DNA of 64,000 bases from Rhodamnia argentea (lineage: Eukaryota; Streptophyta; Magnoliopsida; Myrtales; Myrtaceae). The DNA lies in assembly GCF_020921035.1 (NCBI RefSeq), contig NC_063152.1, positions 8,694,001 to 8,758,000 of the forward strand, given 5' to 3'. Position numbers and translations under genes: made by a program. Positions within the stretch are counted from its first letter, which is position 1. Every line of letters begins with the position of its first letter. The notes under the pieces are model-generated. The model saw nothing but the letters and a program-made list of their open reading frames with translations. It was not told where the DNA came from and did no database searches. Of the stretch, positions 10,454 through 22,914 are shown in pieces.

Positions 10454-13269
10454 ATGTCCATAAGGAGTGGGCATGTGGTGGAATGTGACACTGATAGCAG
10501 TACCATCGATGGAAGTGAGTTTCATTTTCTAGTGACAAGTTGTATTTATTATGCATTTTCTAATTGTATTTGTTGTGGTCGTGGTCCCTACGTGTCGTTC
10601 GTGGTCCATGTTTATCAAATAGTTGCCACTTTGAACATGTGTTTTTTTGCGTGTGTTTTGTCGTTTACACAACTATTTATTCATGGTCCACTATTTACTG
10701 TTTTCATTTTGTCTATTGTGTTTGTGGTCTCTGTTTCTCAAATATTTGTTCATGGTCCAAATATTTTATTATGTTATTCTTGTGCATATGTCAAAATGCC
10801 ATGGTATGAGACTGTTTTTATGAGACTGTTTTGAGAGATATCATGTGGATGTTGTTCACGAATGATAAGGATAAGTTGAAGTGTTTCAAGGATGAAAATT
10901 GCACTTTGAAGGGCTGATTTGTTGTATGACCTGCGCATGCTTGTGATGAGGATTATAATTGCAACTTGATGTTTTTTCTTCTTCCATTTGCACCAGGTGA
11001 TGGATGTGAAGAAGTGAATCATGCCACGTCTAATAGGTGGGCTGAAGGTGCTGAAGAAGATGGGTTTGCGATTATTGATCTTAATGAGTTATATAGAAGA
11101 AATGTACAAAGTATAGAAGGTACTTCAATGCGAAGGGATACGCAGGAAGGTAGTTCAATGCGGAGGGATACGGAAGTTGGAGACGTCGGCTTGTATGTAG
11201 ATACATTATCTGATAATGTAGATTTGCTAAATGTGGATAGTCAAGTTGAGTATACACATCCCGAGTTTGATGCTGAGGTGGATATGGAGAATCCAACTTT
11301 CAAGTTGGGGATGTGCTTTAGTAATGCTAAAGAGTTTAGAGGAGCAGTTAGAAATTATGCTATTAAAAATGAGAAACAGGTGAGGTTCACTAAGAATGCG
11401 CCAAATAAGTTGAGGGCAGTGTGTTTTGACGGTTGTGGTTGGCTTATATATGCCTCCAAAGTTCAAAGGGAGCAGACTTTACAAGTTAAAACCTTCAACC
11501 CCGTACATACATGCAATAGAGCTCTACATGTTCCTCAAGTGAGCTCTAAATGGTCGGCAAACAAGTATTGTGATCGGTTGAGGAATAATCCAACGTGGCC
11601 TAGTGCTTCAATGAAGAAAACAATGGAGTCTGAAAATGTTTTGAAGTTGTCCAGGACAATGGTCTACAGAGCCGGGGTTACGACTATGAGTATGGTCACG
11701 GGAAATGAGAAGGAGCAATTTGGGATACTTAGAAGCTATTGCCAAGCACTTCTTGATTCCAATGCCGGATCCACTTGTGTAATCAAGAGTGAGCAATGTG
11801 AAGACCAATTCAAGTTTGAAGGAGTCTATATATGTCTAGATGCATTGAGAAGGGGCTTTCTAGAAGGATGTAGGCGCTTTGTGGGGTTTGATGGTTGTCA
11901 TTTGTCATCGGGCTACAAAGGTATACTTCTAGCAGTTGTGGGCCTAGATGGAAATGATCAAATGTATCCATTTGCATGGGCGATCGTGGGACAAGAAACA
12001 TACAAGACATGGCATTGGTTCATTAGTATGATCGCTGAAGATTTGGGGATTACGGACTCGGCAAATTCAAAGTCTTGGACTTTCATGTGTGATAAGCAAA
12101 AGGGATTGGTGCAAGCACTAGCTAATTTGATGCCTGAAGCGTAACATAGATTTTGCTTGAGGCATCTTTATGAGAACTTCAGGTTGCATCACAAAGGACT
12201 AGAACTTAAACTTTTGGTTTGGAAGGCAGCCATGGCAACAAGGGTATGTGATTTCGACTTGGTAATGGAAGAGCTTAAGGCAGTTAATGAAAAAGCTTAT
12301 GATTGGTTGTCCCAAAGGCCTCCAGTGCAATGGAGCAAGTCCCACTTTAGAACAAGCTCAAAATGCGATGCTTCCTTGAATAATTGGTGCGAAAGTTTCA
12401 ACAAGAGCATCATTGATGCTAGAGACAAGCCTATCATCACATTGCTTGAAGCCATAAGAGTGCAACTCATGGAAAGGATTCATAAGCAAAGAGATGGATT
12501 GGCCAACTATAATGGTGTGATTTGTCCTAAGATTCGGGAGATATTGGATCTTCAAAAAAAAATGTCAGCATCGTGGATTCCTACATGGAATGGGGAGGAT
12601 GAGTTTGAATTGAGTGGACCACATGGAGACAAGAGGGTAGTTAATATAAGACACAAAACTTGTAGCTGCAGAAGATGGGACATTAGTGGGATCCCTTGTT
12701 GTCATGCTGTGGCAGCTCTTGTATACTTGAAGGAACAACCTGAAAAATGGGTTCACACATGCTTCAGTGTGAAAAAATTCACGCGAACTTATAGCCATGT
12801 TGTGCATGCTATAGATTCCAAGGATACATGGCCTGCTAGAGAGTGTCTACTCCCACCAGATGTGCCTAAGAAAGTTGGTAGAAAGAAGAAACAAAGAACA
12901 AAGTCGGTGAATGAAATAGCCGATAACAATTTAAAGAAGAGGAAGAAGAAAGTTGTGCAAGAACCCATGGGAACCAAATTGAAGAGACAAAATACCACAA
13001 TCACTTGTGGGAAATGCGGTGGGTTAGGCCATAACAGGTATTATTGCAAGAATCCATCAGCTGCATCGACAACAACAATGGCGGCAACATCAACCGCCCT
13101 AGCAACTTCTACATTCGCTTCATGCTCACAAGATGTGGTAGAAAGCACTCCATTAGCCCCAACATCACAAACCGAGATCGCTGAACTGCTTGCGTCATTT
13201 TTAAGCAACATGGAAAGCTCAATATCATCTATGGGAAGAGAGAAGATGCCAGTATCCATCTATGCTTGA
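10454..13269 (+). pseudogene. MuDR-type transposase with one premature stop
   Basis: Exon 1 is 10454-10514 (ATG, donor GGAA|GTGAGT). Exon 2 starts at 10997 (CACCAG|GTGATG) and runs in one frame to TGA at 13269, about 777 codons, interrupted only by TAA at 12142-12144. There HRFCLRHLYENF follows directly; GAA or GAG to TAA would explain it. Order: an N-terminal MuDR DNA-binding-like region (KLGMCFSNAKEFRGAVRNYAI), the MULE transposase core with its first catalytic Asp in VGFDGCHL and the second near FMCDKQKGL, a likely catalytic Glu in NNWCESFNKSI, a SWIM zinc finger (CSCRRW...IPCCHAVAAL), and a CCHC zinc knuckle (CGKCGGLGHNRYYCKNP). As it stands the core is split, so the element should be non-autonomous unless the stop is read through. 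Confidence 0.93.
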
Positions 13270-13518
13270 CTTTGTGATAAACGTGTTCTTGTGCTTGACT
13301 TTGTTTTGACTACCTAATTTAATTCTTAATTCAACTGTAGGTAAAGAGGAGGACGTGAACACCTAAACATGAAAATGGTCAAAGACGAGCAACTTTTTGA
13401 GATATGCAATACCAACAAGACCAACAAGATCGATCACTTTTTGGGATGTTTGAGATGTTTCTCTTTTCCATCAAACAAGTAAGTCTACATGGGGTCATGT
13501 TTCTTTTTTTTTTGGCAT

Positions 13519-13609
13519 GGTAAGGGATATGAGGATGCAAAGCAAGTAGTTGAAGCTGTGAAATGTAAATGTGCATCTGCAATTGGGGCTGCTGGCTTTT
13601 GTTGGGGAG
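13519..13609 (+). pseudogene. Captured exon of a dienelactone hydrolase family gene
   Basis: The frame reads GKGYEDAKQVVEAVK followed by ASAIGAAGFCWGG and then a splice donor (GGGGAG|GTGAGT). This is the segment leading to the catalytic nucleophile Cys (G-F-C-W-G-G) of plant dienelactone hydrolase (endo-1,3;1,4-glucanase-like) proteins. No neighbouring exons with the catalytic Asp or His could be recognised, and it sits between the transposase and the right TIR. It is a captured or stranded exon and not a working gene. Confidence 0.75.
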
Positions 13610-13899
13610 GTGAGTAGCTTTGTTCTAGACGATTCTTTAAAAGATCTCTTTTCAATGCCAAGAATCTCTTAAAGTAGCTGCATGAACCTTCCTCTGCACA
13701 TTTTCATTGTTATGCACTGGAATTATATTGCAAATGGCTTGCATATCGAAGAAAAAGCATCCCCACATGAGTTGGAAATTTGGAACATACATGTGTGACT
13801 ACATAGATATGACAATTTTCTTTGCTCTTTGTAACCCCAGCGAAATTAACATTTACATAGCACACAAGACACTAAAGATTTTGATGCTTTATTTACAGG

Positions 13900-14290
13900 T
13901 TTTTGGCAGGTTCATTCTTGCAGGGATAACTTTAGTGGAAGTGATTTTATCTAGGAAGGTCAGTTTTCCTATTGCGTAGTAATGTTCGTTTCCGAGTAAC
14001 TTACTTACATGCCATTTAAAATTTTACAGCACCACGAGCGTTTTTCCCACTTTCGTCCTTCCGGAGCAAGGGAAGAGACTTGAAGATTTACCTCTGAGTC
14101 ACTGAGCTCTTAACAAGAGGATTCTAATATTCCATTTTCAGATTCTGTGTAAAGGGGAATGCTTGCTAGATATACGTGTATGCATGTGCTTTTGGTATTG
14201 TGTAAGACGTATCTATTCCGTATGTGAACTATGTACCAGAATATAGAATTGTTCTGTTATTTAGATCGATAGTTTGGCAAGTGAAGATGG
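13900..14290 (+). other. Further exon-like pieces inside the MULE
   Basis: Two short stretches bounded by plausible splice sites: one after TTTACAG around 13899 ending near AGGAAG|GTCAGTT, and one after TTTTACAG near 14030. Together with the dienelactone hydrolase exon they look like pieces of host genes with introns, but neither is recognisable. Confidence 0.3.
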
Positions 14291-14999
14291 ATGATGTGCA
14301 AGCAAATGCTATATTTTTTTGCATATCCTTTCCTGTACTTTCTTTCCTCTGCTATATCATGAGACTCACTAGTGGCCCGAGAACTGCATTGTGGAGTTAA
14401 ACATATTCAATACTGAATTCTCTTGCGAATAATATCCCAGGTCTTTAAAAAAAGCAGCCTAGTACTTGAAAATGAATTTCTCAGTCGGGCAGTATTGTAC
14501 ATTTTATTTCACAAGCATCGCTAAAACACAGGTTCTATTGAATCCAAACCGAAAAGGACTGTGAAATATGTAAGGTATCAAACGATAGGAAATTATTGAT
14601 CATCAACAACTTATCTTTAAACACTCACATTTATTCAACTTTCATATTTGCATTACAAAAAGAGACAATCACATATAAGTTTACAATTTCAATATGTGTG
14701 CATAGCACAACCCTCAATAGAAAGCTCCATCGATCACAGCCCATTCTAATACAACCTTAGGTGACATTCTCAGCTCCTTCATGTACCGTTTCTATCCAAT
14801 CTTAATGCAGGCAGCCATTGAATATCACAAACTTCAATACAGTCAGCATCACCATATGCACAAACAGAGAACTTCATTTGCAGTGGTGCTCCATTCAGCA
14901 GCTCCAGTGCTACAGTTAAGAAGCTCTGCCTCGTTACATTGCAATTGGCACATCCATCTTAGTGATTTAATAGCTTGAGAAACATAAGTTGCATCCATC

Positions 15000-15963
15000 T
15001 CAATGATCAAACCAGTCTGACATTGTCTTCTCCACGTTAGATGATATTATTTTTCCAGAAGCAGATATACTAGCATCTAAAGACACATTCAATGATGCTT
15101 CTGATGCTAAATCCTGAAGTCCCTTTTGCACTTCACTGCGCTTTGCTTCTAAAGCAAAAGAGGGCTTATCTTTTGGAGTCTGCAGCAAAATCATAAATTG
15201 TCATCAATATATTGTAGCTAATAGAGCAAAACAAAAACGTTTCTACAGAGTCCTAACAAGAAAGTTATTACCACTAATGAGGAAAGTCTACAAGCAATGC
15301 ATAGACTCTACAATACTAAAGTATCTGCGCACATCATTTTAAAACCGGATACATAGAAATCTATAATGGAAAACCGGTGTGAAATTTGGTCAAATGCAGT
15401 AGTGATTTCTGTTTTCTACTTACAGATCCATAAGGTTTTAAAACCAATATATAAAACTTATTTGAGATCATGTGTAATGTCTATTATATCTTAAGATAAG
15501 ATGTTCAAGCCCTTTTTTTTTTTTGCCCTGTGAAGCTTCCAATCGGTCTCGATCAGCAAAGAAGCCGGAACCAAATCCACAAGCAAACGAAAATACCCAA
15601 AAGAGCAAGTATGTATAATCTATATAGACTCGGTTCAAGCATTCTGTCAAACATGTTGTATGCGGTTTGCTCGTGTAGTTTATACACAAGTTTAAACTAG
15701 CGACTCGCTTCAATCCATCACAATAAGAGCAAATATGTATCTAAATCAACAACTCAACCTTCATCATATGAGATTTTAAACCAACACTACTTGAAGATTC
15801 ACTGTATGTTTTCATTCTAAGAGCAACCAAAATAGCTACTATGGAACTCACCTTCGCACAACTGCACTTCTAACTCCAGACCATGAGAAAATGAAGCGCG
15901 TACGTTCAGGAAGTCACCAACGAGGATCGGAAGCTTGTAAATGAGGCGAGATGTAGCAGCCAT
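15000..15963 (-). pseudogene. Unidentified captured gene fragment (two exons)
   Basis: A minus-strand ATG at 15963 opens an exon (15963-15852) beginning MAATSRLIYKLPILVGDFLN and ending at a clean donor (GAAG|GTGAGT). A second open piece, 15179-15000, follows a TGCAG acceptor, contains KPSFALEAKRSEVQKGLQDL and ends with WFDH and a stop. The phases do not match for direct splicing, so an exon is missing or a shift has occurred. It lies wholly inside the MULE and on the strand opposite the transposase. I do not recognise the family. Confidence 0.5.
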
Positions 15964-16178
15964 TGGTTAAGAGAACGTGGGTTTTAGATTTTCTTTCAAA
16001 ACCCTTTACCCTTTGACAGTCACCGGCGCTGGTGCCACCGCCGCCGTTCGATTCACGCCGTCGCCTGGTTGCAGGCCACCAACGCCCAACGATGCTTGCT
16101 GTGGTAACGCTTCCTTGTTCAAGCAGCAGTCTCTTTTGTCGATAAACGTGGGGAGAAGAAGGTGCAAAGGTTTTGGGA

Positions 16179-16416
16179 TTTTTAATTTAAAGTTAGTCTT
16201 TTACTTTATTCAAAAAATTTTGGACAAAAATGCCCCTGTTCCGGTCGCCGGAAACATCATATACTCGCCGGTCGGTGAACATTTGACTGGCTGGTGACCT
16301 CAGGTCCCTAATTAAAACAAGATTAGACACTTCGGGCCCTTATTTGAAAAAGTGTTTACTCCGGGCCCTTTTTTGAAAAAATAGGGGCACTTCGGGTCCT
16401 TTTTTGAAATTTTCCC
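16179..16416 (-). repeat. Right terminal inverted repeat of the MULE
   Basis: Reverse complement of the left arm, with the same tandem units (GGGCCCTTATTTGAAAAA and similar). It ends TTTCCC immediately before the right-hand TTAATTAAT target duplication. Confidence 0.9.
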
Positions 16417-16777
16417 TTAATTAATTAAGGGGGAAAGGGAAATGGAAGAACTAATTGGGCTTTGGCAGGGTTTATAGTTTTCATGATCCGCGTTTAAGGT
16501 AAATGGGCTCTCTCTCTCTATGTTTTTTTTTTTTTTTTTGGATGGAACAGGTAAAATGGGCTTCAAGGGCACTTTAGTTCACCTTGACATTTGAAGTTCG
16601 ATTTTTGCTCCGAACGAGTCAATTTTGGTTAGTCCAAAACGAGCCGACAATGGTTCGCTAGAATCTTTTCGCATGAAAAAAAAACAGGTCGATTTAGATC
16701 ATATACATTTTAGACCCATCTAAACCTAACCCAACCCGACTCGCTAGAGGCGTCAAAACCCACCAATGAGCTCCTTG

Positions 16778-16911
16778 GCACACCTGTGCATGAGAAGATA
16801 CTACTGTCCATTTTGACCCATCACATGATAAGACATGATGCTCAGCACACCTGTGCATGAGAAGATACTACTGTCCATTTTGACCCATCACATGATAAGA
16901 CATGATGCTCA
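16778..16911. repeat. Tandem duplication, 2 x 67 bp
   Basis: Two adjacent, essentially identical 67-bp copies (each starting GCACACCTGTGCATGAGAAG) at 16778-16844 and 16845-16911. A recent local duplication; no coding content. Confidence 0.95.
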
Positions 16912-17388
16912 CGATTATAGTCATGTGACGCATTAGAGAATAATAATCATCAATATGCATATCTACGAAAGTTAGTAGGATAAACCACGTTAATCAGACG
17001 ACCAAACACATGTACAATGCCCTAACGAAGAGAGAATCGGTATGCCCATGACATTTTCCCGTGGACCGGTCCCTGCTTTTCGACGAGTTTAACAATACTT
17101 CGTCCAAATCCTATCAAAGTACCCTTTGCATGAAAAGATTATCATTTGGTCATCATCATTCCTCATACATTAGTTACATCGAAACAAACCCCGGCCAAGA
17201 CAAACTCAAACTCTACTTTGAGCAACTGCACAAAGCTATGCCGCAAATCGCTATAACCCGTTACAAATCGCGAGAGCTCAACATTGCTGGATCACTGCAG
17301 ATCATGGATTTGCCTCTGCCATCAATCATTCAATATTTCCGATCAGTGAAAGACGTGATATAGATTGACGTAAAGTTGTTAAGAAATC

Positions 17389-20300
17389 TCAAGAATCCTG
17401 TTGCCCCTTTTCAGGGGACACGGCCTCAAGATCAGCACCTCCATCTCCATCATGCACGCTGTTACATGCGGAATCAAAAGCAAAGCTCCAGATTGAGAGA
17501 CAGTTCTCATCACCTGCAAAAGAAGACAAGACAATACAATGTAAACCAAGGGCAACAGTAAATTGTTGAGCTGATCAAAGGAGAGTGCACGCATGCACGG
17601 CTGGCAAGAGATATCGACTCTAATCCGTGTAATTAAACATGCAACAAATTTTATCCAAGTACATCATCGAAGAAAAGCAGAACAGTCTATGGCTGTTGAA
17701 ACTAGCAAAAAAAAAAACTTCAAGATGGCATAATCTTAGCTGGCCGAAGAACTTGAAAAACAAAAGGATATCTTTTCCCCAGGAAAATTCCAAACATTGG
17801 GCCGTAGAAGACCCTCAAGTGGGACTTTGGGGAAAAATGGGAAGAACAAGAACAAGAAAAAACCCAATGGAGGATGATCTTCTAGGGGACTTTGGGGAAA
17901 AATGGGAAGAACAAGATCAAGAAAAAACCAAATGGAGGATGACCTTCTAGGGCCCAATATTTTGATTGAATTAGCACAATGACCAAGGCGATCAATCAAT
18001 AAGGCAAGGTGAAATATGCTGCAAAGCTTTAACAGGAAAAGGTGGACATCTATGATACCCCTCAAATGAAATACTGCATCATCCTCCTCAGGAACCTCAA
18101 ATCTTCGGTGCCCGGAAGAAGAAGCGGCCATTGGCAGAAACGGATGAAAAGAGAAGCCATTTACTGTATCTGGATTATCACGGAAGACAAGGAAATGTTT
18201 TTTTTTTTTTTTTTTTGGTAAAGAAAGACAAGGAAATGTTCATCATCAGGCAAATCAAGTACAACTAAACACAACACGCATAAATGGACAAGAAACTCTT
18301 CAATTACAAAGTATCAGACCTGATGCAGCCTGAAAGCCTGAAATCCACTGGCCAGTTTGAAGATCATATATATGAACTAGAACATCCTGATGGGAAAGAG
18401 TCAGAAAGAGTAGACTATTGACGATATAGTTTGCTACAAATGCAAAAGCAGCATGGTACCTGACCGCCTGTACCAAGATATCAACCTAGAGGTTCAACAT
18501 CAAAGTATATGCGCTGGTTGGTATCTTCAGATGACCGGTACAACCTATATAAACAATTGAGGGACAAAAAAAGTCACTTCGATGATACGGAAAAACAATA
18601 ATGATACCTTACCAAAAAAAAAAAAACAATAATGATAGCAAAAGTGATTACTTGAGGGGAAAAAAAAAACCCACCTTGGGAGAGGCATATTAGCAGGAAA
18701 TATTCTACTTTCTTATCTAAGACCCAACATTTCATTAAAAATATGTTATTCAGTTGCATGGAAAGAGGAGCTTTGCTATCATTAGAAAACAATACTCACT
18801 TGTAGACGACATCAACAGCCTTGCGAACATCCCAGCACATAATGAAAGGGTCCTACAAGAAATTTAAGAAGAGACATTGTCAAAGATAGACATGTCTAAA
18901 GTAAACAATGCATAAAGAATGTTTACCATGATTCCTCAATGTTAAGTCCATCCCAAAACACTACAGTGGTTCTCGCACAAATTCAGAATTTAGGCTCTGT
19001 TTGATCACTGGAAAAAGACAGAATTGAGACAAAATGTTTGTGCATTCATTTGGAGAGTGACTAGAATTAGATATGTTCTATCTTATCCGGCTTCACCAAT
19101 TAACACACACATCCCAAATCAGCAAGTGCCTGGTTACTTGGTAGGTCACTGTGTCTGGAAAGAACAGGGCAGGATCATGCGCGCGCGCGCTCTCTCTCTA
19201 CCAACCGAAACCACCACACCCCCCTCCCCCAAAAAAAAAAAGCCATTCCCTGCCACCTAAGAGGAAAGCTTTCCACATTTAGCTTGTCATTCAAGCAAGT
19301 CCAAGACATGAAAAAAGGATATGTTTCCATGATTATCACCATTAGTAGCAGATAAAACAAATTTGCATATCTCAGAGGCAACAACGAATTCAATCGCTCA
19401 TCATCACAAAGTAATTGTTCCAAATTTCATCTAATTAATCGATTAAAAAACCTCTGGAAATGTCCAAATAAAATGCTTCCATCACACGCCTTTGCATGAG
19501 AGAGAGAAAGAGAGGGAGAATGGTAGAGTCATTCTATATATTTTCAAGAAAAGGAAAAGAGAAGGTTTAGAGTATTCTACCTTTCATCCTCCAGTATACA
19601 AGTAGTTTCCATCTTTCGAAAATAACACCTGGAAGTGCAAGCTTATCACCTATAATTTCTTGAGAAATAACCATCACATAAGGGAAATCCAACCATCTGG
19701 CACTTACATGGGTAACCCCGCCTTGTTGACCATGTAGGATGTATAAGAGTTCCATGTTATCTTCTCTGTAGATTGCAGTAGTCTGGCTGTAGGAGCCAGT
19801 TGCCAGTATTCCAGTATGAGCTGGAGAGAAAGCAATGGCAGATATAATACCTGCACAAAAGCGATAGCCAGTAAGATATTAAATTCTTCCCTTTTATCTT
19901 GCGATCTCAATATTATCTTGAATCATTATATAATTAACATGGAAATCCAGGGCATTCAGGAGATCTGCTATTTCCCTTTACATGCATCATGTATCAGCCC
20001 CATGGCAAAATAAACAGAAAAAGTCAGCCTTACAATCCAAAGTATTCCATTGAAGTTGAAATACTCAATTCTTCTCGACTGGAGTTTTTGAATTCCTCTT
20101 TTATTTAACTTGTCAGACAAATATAAAGAAACAGCTAAACCAGGACAGGCACAACAATGCACCTGTTTGACCTTCTTTGTTTCCTTGAAGTGTTGAGTGC
20201 TTCTCAAAATCTCTACCAGGGCGATGTACGTCAAACACTCTTATGGATTTGTTATATCCAGCAAAGATCCTTCACATGAACAGAGGATGTAGGTTGAAAC

Positions 20301-21877
20301 TTTAATAGACTTAAAATGCTGTAAACCCTGCCTATAGAGAATAGCTCCAACAAACTAAATCATTCTTGATAACCACAAAAACCACTAAGTAACCAAACAC
20401 CGACATTTGGAAATTCGGATAGCAGAGCATAACCTACATCACCAAATGCTGATTTCCTTCAACAATAGAAGGTAAAGTAATGTACAATTTCAAGGGGAAT
20501 TAGAGTGAACCGTTGACATGTGGGAATTTAAGAGTCTTCAAAATGGAATGTTAACCTTACTTGTTCCCCGCAGGATTAAATGCAATTGAAAATGCAGCTG
20601 TAATTTCATCCACAGCATCATAAGCCCTGTATGTGCAACGTAGCTGCAATGTCAATTGTACGAGTCAATAAAATTTCCTCTTTTTTGTCGAGACAATTGA
20701 AACAGAAGTTGTACAAAGAAGATTGTAAAGGAGAAAATGAGGGGTATGCAGGCAACAGAGTTGCTACAAAGCATGTCTAAGATGTGTGATAAGCTCAGGG
20801 TCCACAACTTCAGTGTACCCCTAAATAACTATATGGCTTCCATAAAGTCTCCCTATAGTTCTTGAAACCTCTAAACTAAGCTTAACAATTCTGACCCGTC
20901 CAGTAGAAGCATCCCAGACATGAATTGGAAGATCACGAGTAGTTGACGCGAATACACAGCTAACTGGGTCTGAAATATGAAAAACTTCCATACTCAATTC
21001 CAGCTGTAGCTAATTACCAGAAGAAAACTAACTATAGCTGCAAATATAACCATGATAATTAAAAGAAGAGTAAAATTTAACGAGACAACCTGTAGCAGAC
21101 ATGTATGGGTACCAACAGAAATCATAAACCGATTCCCCTTCCGTCACAACATGATTTGCTGTGAAGGAATCTGCAACCAAAGAGAACCACATGAGACATA
21201 GACCACCCAATGTCTGGATTTGCTAATATTTGGTTGTAGATATTACTCGCAAAATAGTCTCAGCAGTCCTAAAGCTAACATCTTTTCAAGCTACTTAAAT
21301 ACACAGAAATAACACACATGCTGCATGACCACAAACTCCTTGCGAACCTGTACCTTGATCAACATCACAGGAACTTGCATTTGCCCTGTCGTCACCCCCA
21401 TAGTCTGGTCTGATCATGAAAAACAGCAATTAAAGCACGACCAACATCGCCAATTCTCGTGAACGAATAAACATAAAAAGGAACAGAAAAATCAGCAAGC
21501 ACCACCATTGTCCCAAAACAAACTTACAAAGTGAACACACGTAGTGTATTGTCCTCTGAACTACTGAGAAAGCAAGTCCCATCAGGTGACCTAACGAAAG
21601 CCCGAAATAGAAGAGGCAATCATCGCTTCAAAAGCCACATCACTACACAGAATGCGGACAACCAAACACCCATCAAGGGAAAACAAAAAATTACCCACCA
21701 TTTGACGCCTTTCAGAAAGTTGTTGGGCTTCTGGTCAGTTCTGAACTGTTTGTGGAAATGATAAGCTCTTTGAGGAGGGACATCGAACCGAATCGCCGGC
21801 CATGAGTAGTCTTGATGAGCGGCCACTGTGGGTTCGTCGAGCGGGCTCAGTTGACGCTGCTCTTCTTCTTCAACCAC
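17389..21877 (-). pseudogene. WRAP53/TCAB1-like WD40 protein gene, copy 1
   Basis: Family members are WD40 proteins that bring telomerase and small Cajal-body RNPs to Cajal bodies. Minus-strand exons: 21877-21699, 21590-21528, 21409-21354, 21170-21090, 20969-20896, 20643-20561, 20269-20163, 19850-19708, 19628-19581, 18852-18800, 18544-18460, 18386-18320, 18169-18075, 17513-17389, nearly all joining in phase. Hallmarks: NNFLKGVKW/SPDGTCFLSSSEDNTLRVF, YDFCWYPYMSAT, AGYNKSIRVFDVHRPGRDF, LLYILHGQQGGVTH, DLQTGQWISGFQAAS, GFSFHPFLPMAASSSGHRRF. Defects: the start is GTG where copy 3 has ATG; TGA at 19584-19586 where copy 3 keeps CGA (TGGR); and TGA at 18481-18483 where the family has Arg before xLGTGGQ. 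The last junction (18075 to 17513) is out of phase, so a small exon may be missed. Probably a recently lost gene. Confidence 0.85.
17821..17950. repeat. Tandem duplication, 2 x 65 bp, in the last intron of the WRAP53-like copy 1
   Basis: Copies at 17821-17885 and 17886-17950, each starting GGGACTTTGGGGAAAAATGG. They lie between the last two recognised exons and are not coding. Confidence 0.9.
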
Positions 21878-22059
21878 CCTCGTGCGAGAGAGAAGTGTGT
21901 GTGTGTGTTGAAGAGCGTCGAGCACGAGCTGTGAGAGATTTCTTGAGGGGGTCGCCGGCTAGTTGAAATCTGATTTTTACAACAAGACATAGGCTGCCAA
22001 TGGGCCAAAAGAAAAGGCAAGTTCATATTCAAAAGTCTGTGCAAGTAAAATAGGGTTTT

Positions 22060-22910
22060 ACAAAAAAAAAAAAAAAAAAAAAAAAAGGGATCTATAATAA
22101 AAAAAATTAAAAATAAAAATAGGGTCTAAAATTTCGACCAAACAAAAAAGGGGTGTCTAAAACATATAGTTCCTACGTAAAAATAAGTGAATTTACTTTA
22201 ACACATTAGAAAAACTCGAAATCGTAATTGAGGTATTTTCTTTGGAATCCTAAAATGGTAATGTTAAAAGTCACGTTTTACTTCTTTTGGGCAGCAAAGA
22301 AGCACTTCAAGTTTTGTCATTTGAAATCGAATGCAATCGAAGGAGCTACTCGCTTGCTTATTCATAAATTTGCGAACACCGCAAGGAGTCGTTGCTTCAC
22401 TTGAAAACAAGGAGTTGTGTTGAAACTAAAATCAAATTGTAACGATGTCTATATAGTTAAGCACAAATACATGAAATAAAATGCATATTCTAATACTCGG
22501 GATTTCGCCCGACCTTCCGACAATGCACATAAATAAGGAAAAATTCCAATTAGGAGCCTAAAGTACCCTCATTTCTCGAATAATGGGTCGAAATGAATTT
22601 TGCTTTAAATAAGAGCATGAAGTGGCCATTATCTCAAATAAAACGCCTAAAGTGCCCATATTAATCTCAAAGAAGGGTTTGACTTGGCCAACCAAAGGGC
22701 AATTTCGTCTTTTTACTTTTTTAAAATTTTCTACTTTTCTACTTTTTTTTCTTTTTTTCCTCCTCTAGCCACCATCCGGCTAGAGGAAGTTGCCGAACTC
22801 TGGCGAGGGCTGCCCTCGCTTGGGCAAGCGAGGGTGAACCACGGCAAATCCGGTGAGGAGCATACTCGAAGTTTTTGGGCAACCGGCTCGCCGCCAATGA
22901 ATCCTGTCCC
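22060..22910. mobile_element. MULE-type terminal repeat remnant and GC-rich TE tail
   Basis: After a long A tract (22061-22086), 22540-22700 carries direct units ('AAATAAGAGCATGAAGTGG', 'AAATAAAACGCCTAAAGTG') of the same design as the terminal repeats of the MULE at 9.7 kb. A GC-rich stretch follows ('TGGCGAGGGCTGCCCTCGCT'). Homology to the WRAP53-like gene resumes at about 22915. It is read as a partial non-autonomous MULE; no second end was found. Confidence 0.45.
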
Positions 22911-22914
22911 TTCT

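Larger units (their letters stand above)
9714..16416 (+). mobile_element. Complete Mutator-like element (MULE), 6.7 kb
   Basis: The ends are inverted repeats starting GAGAAATTTTC (left) and GGGAAAATTTC (right, reverse complement). They are flanked by identical 9-bp direct repeats TTAATTAAT at 9705-9713 and 16417-16425, and 9 bp is the usual Mutator target duplication. Inside are a mudrA-type transposase (10454-13269), a dienelactone hydrolase exon (13519-13609), other exon-like pieces (about 13900-14290), and a minus-strand two-piece gene fragment (15000-15963). 14300-15000 is otherwise featureless. The perfect target duplication and nearly open transposase suggest a fairly recent insertion. 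Confidence 0.93.

Noticed and set aside
10397..10834. 145-residue hydrophobic frame before the transposase
   Set aside because: It starts near exon 1 of the transposase and runs into the intron past a good donor at 10514; the hydrophobic part is intron sequence.
17061..17363. 100-residue plus-strand frame 3' of the WRAP53-like copy 1
   Set aside because: Lies in the probable 3' UTR/flank of the minus-strand gene; no recognisable domain.
21847..22044. Alternative upstream ATG (22044) as the start of WRAP53-like copy 1
   Set aside because: It is in a different frame from the conserved VEEEEQRQ block, and the correct frame has a stop upstream (TAG near 21959) with no ATG between.
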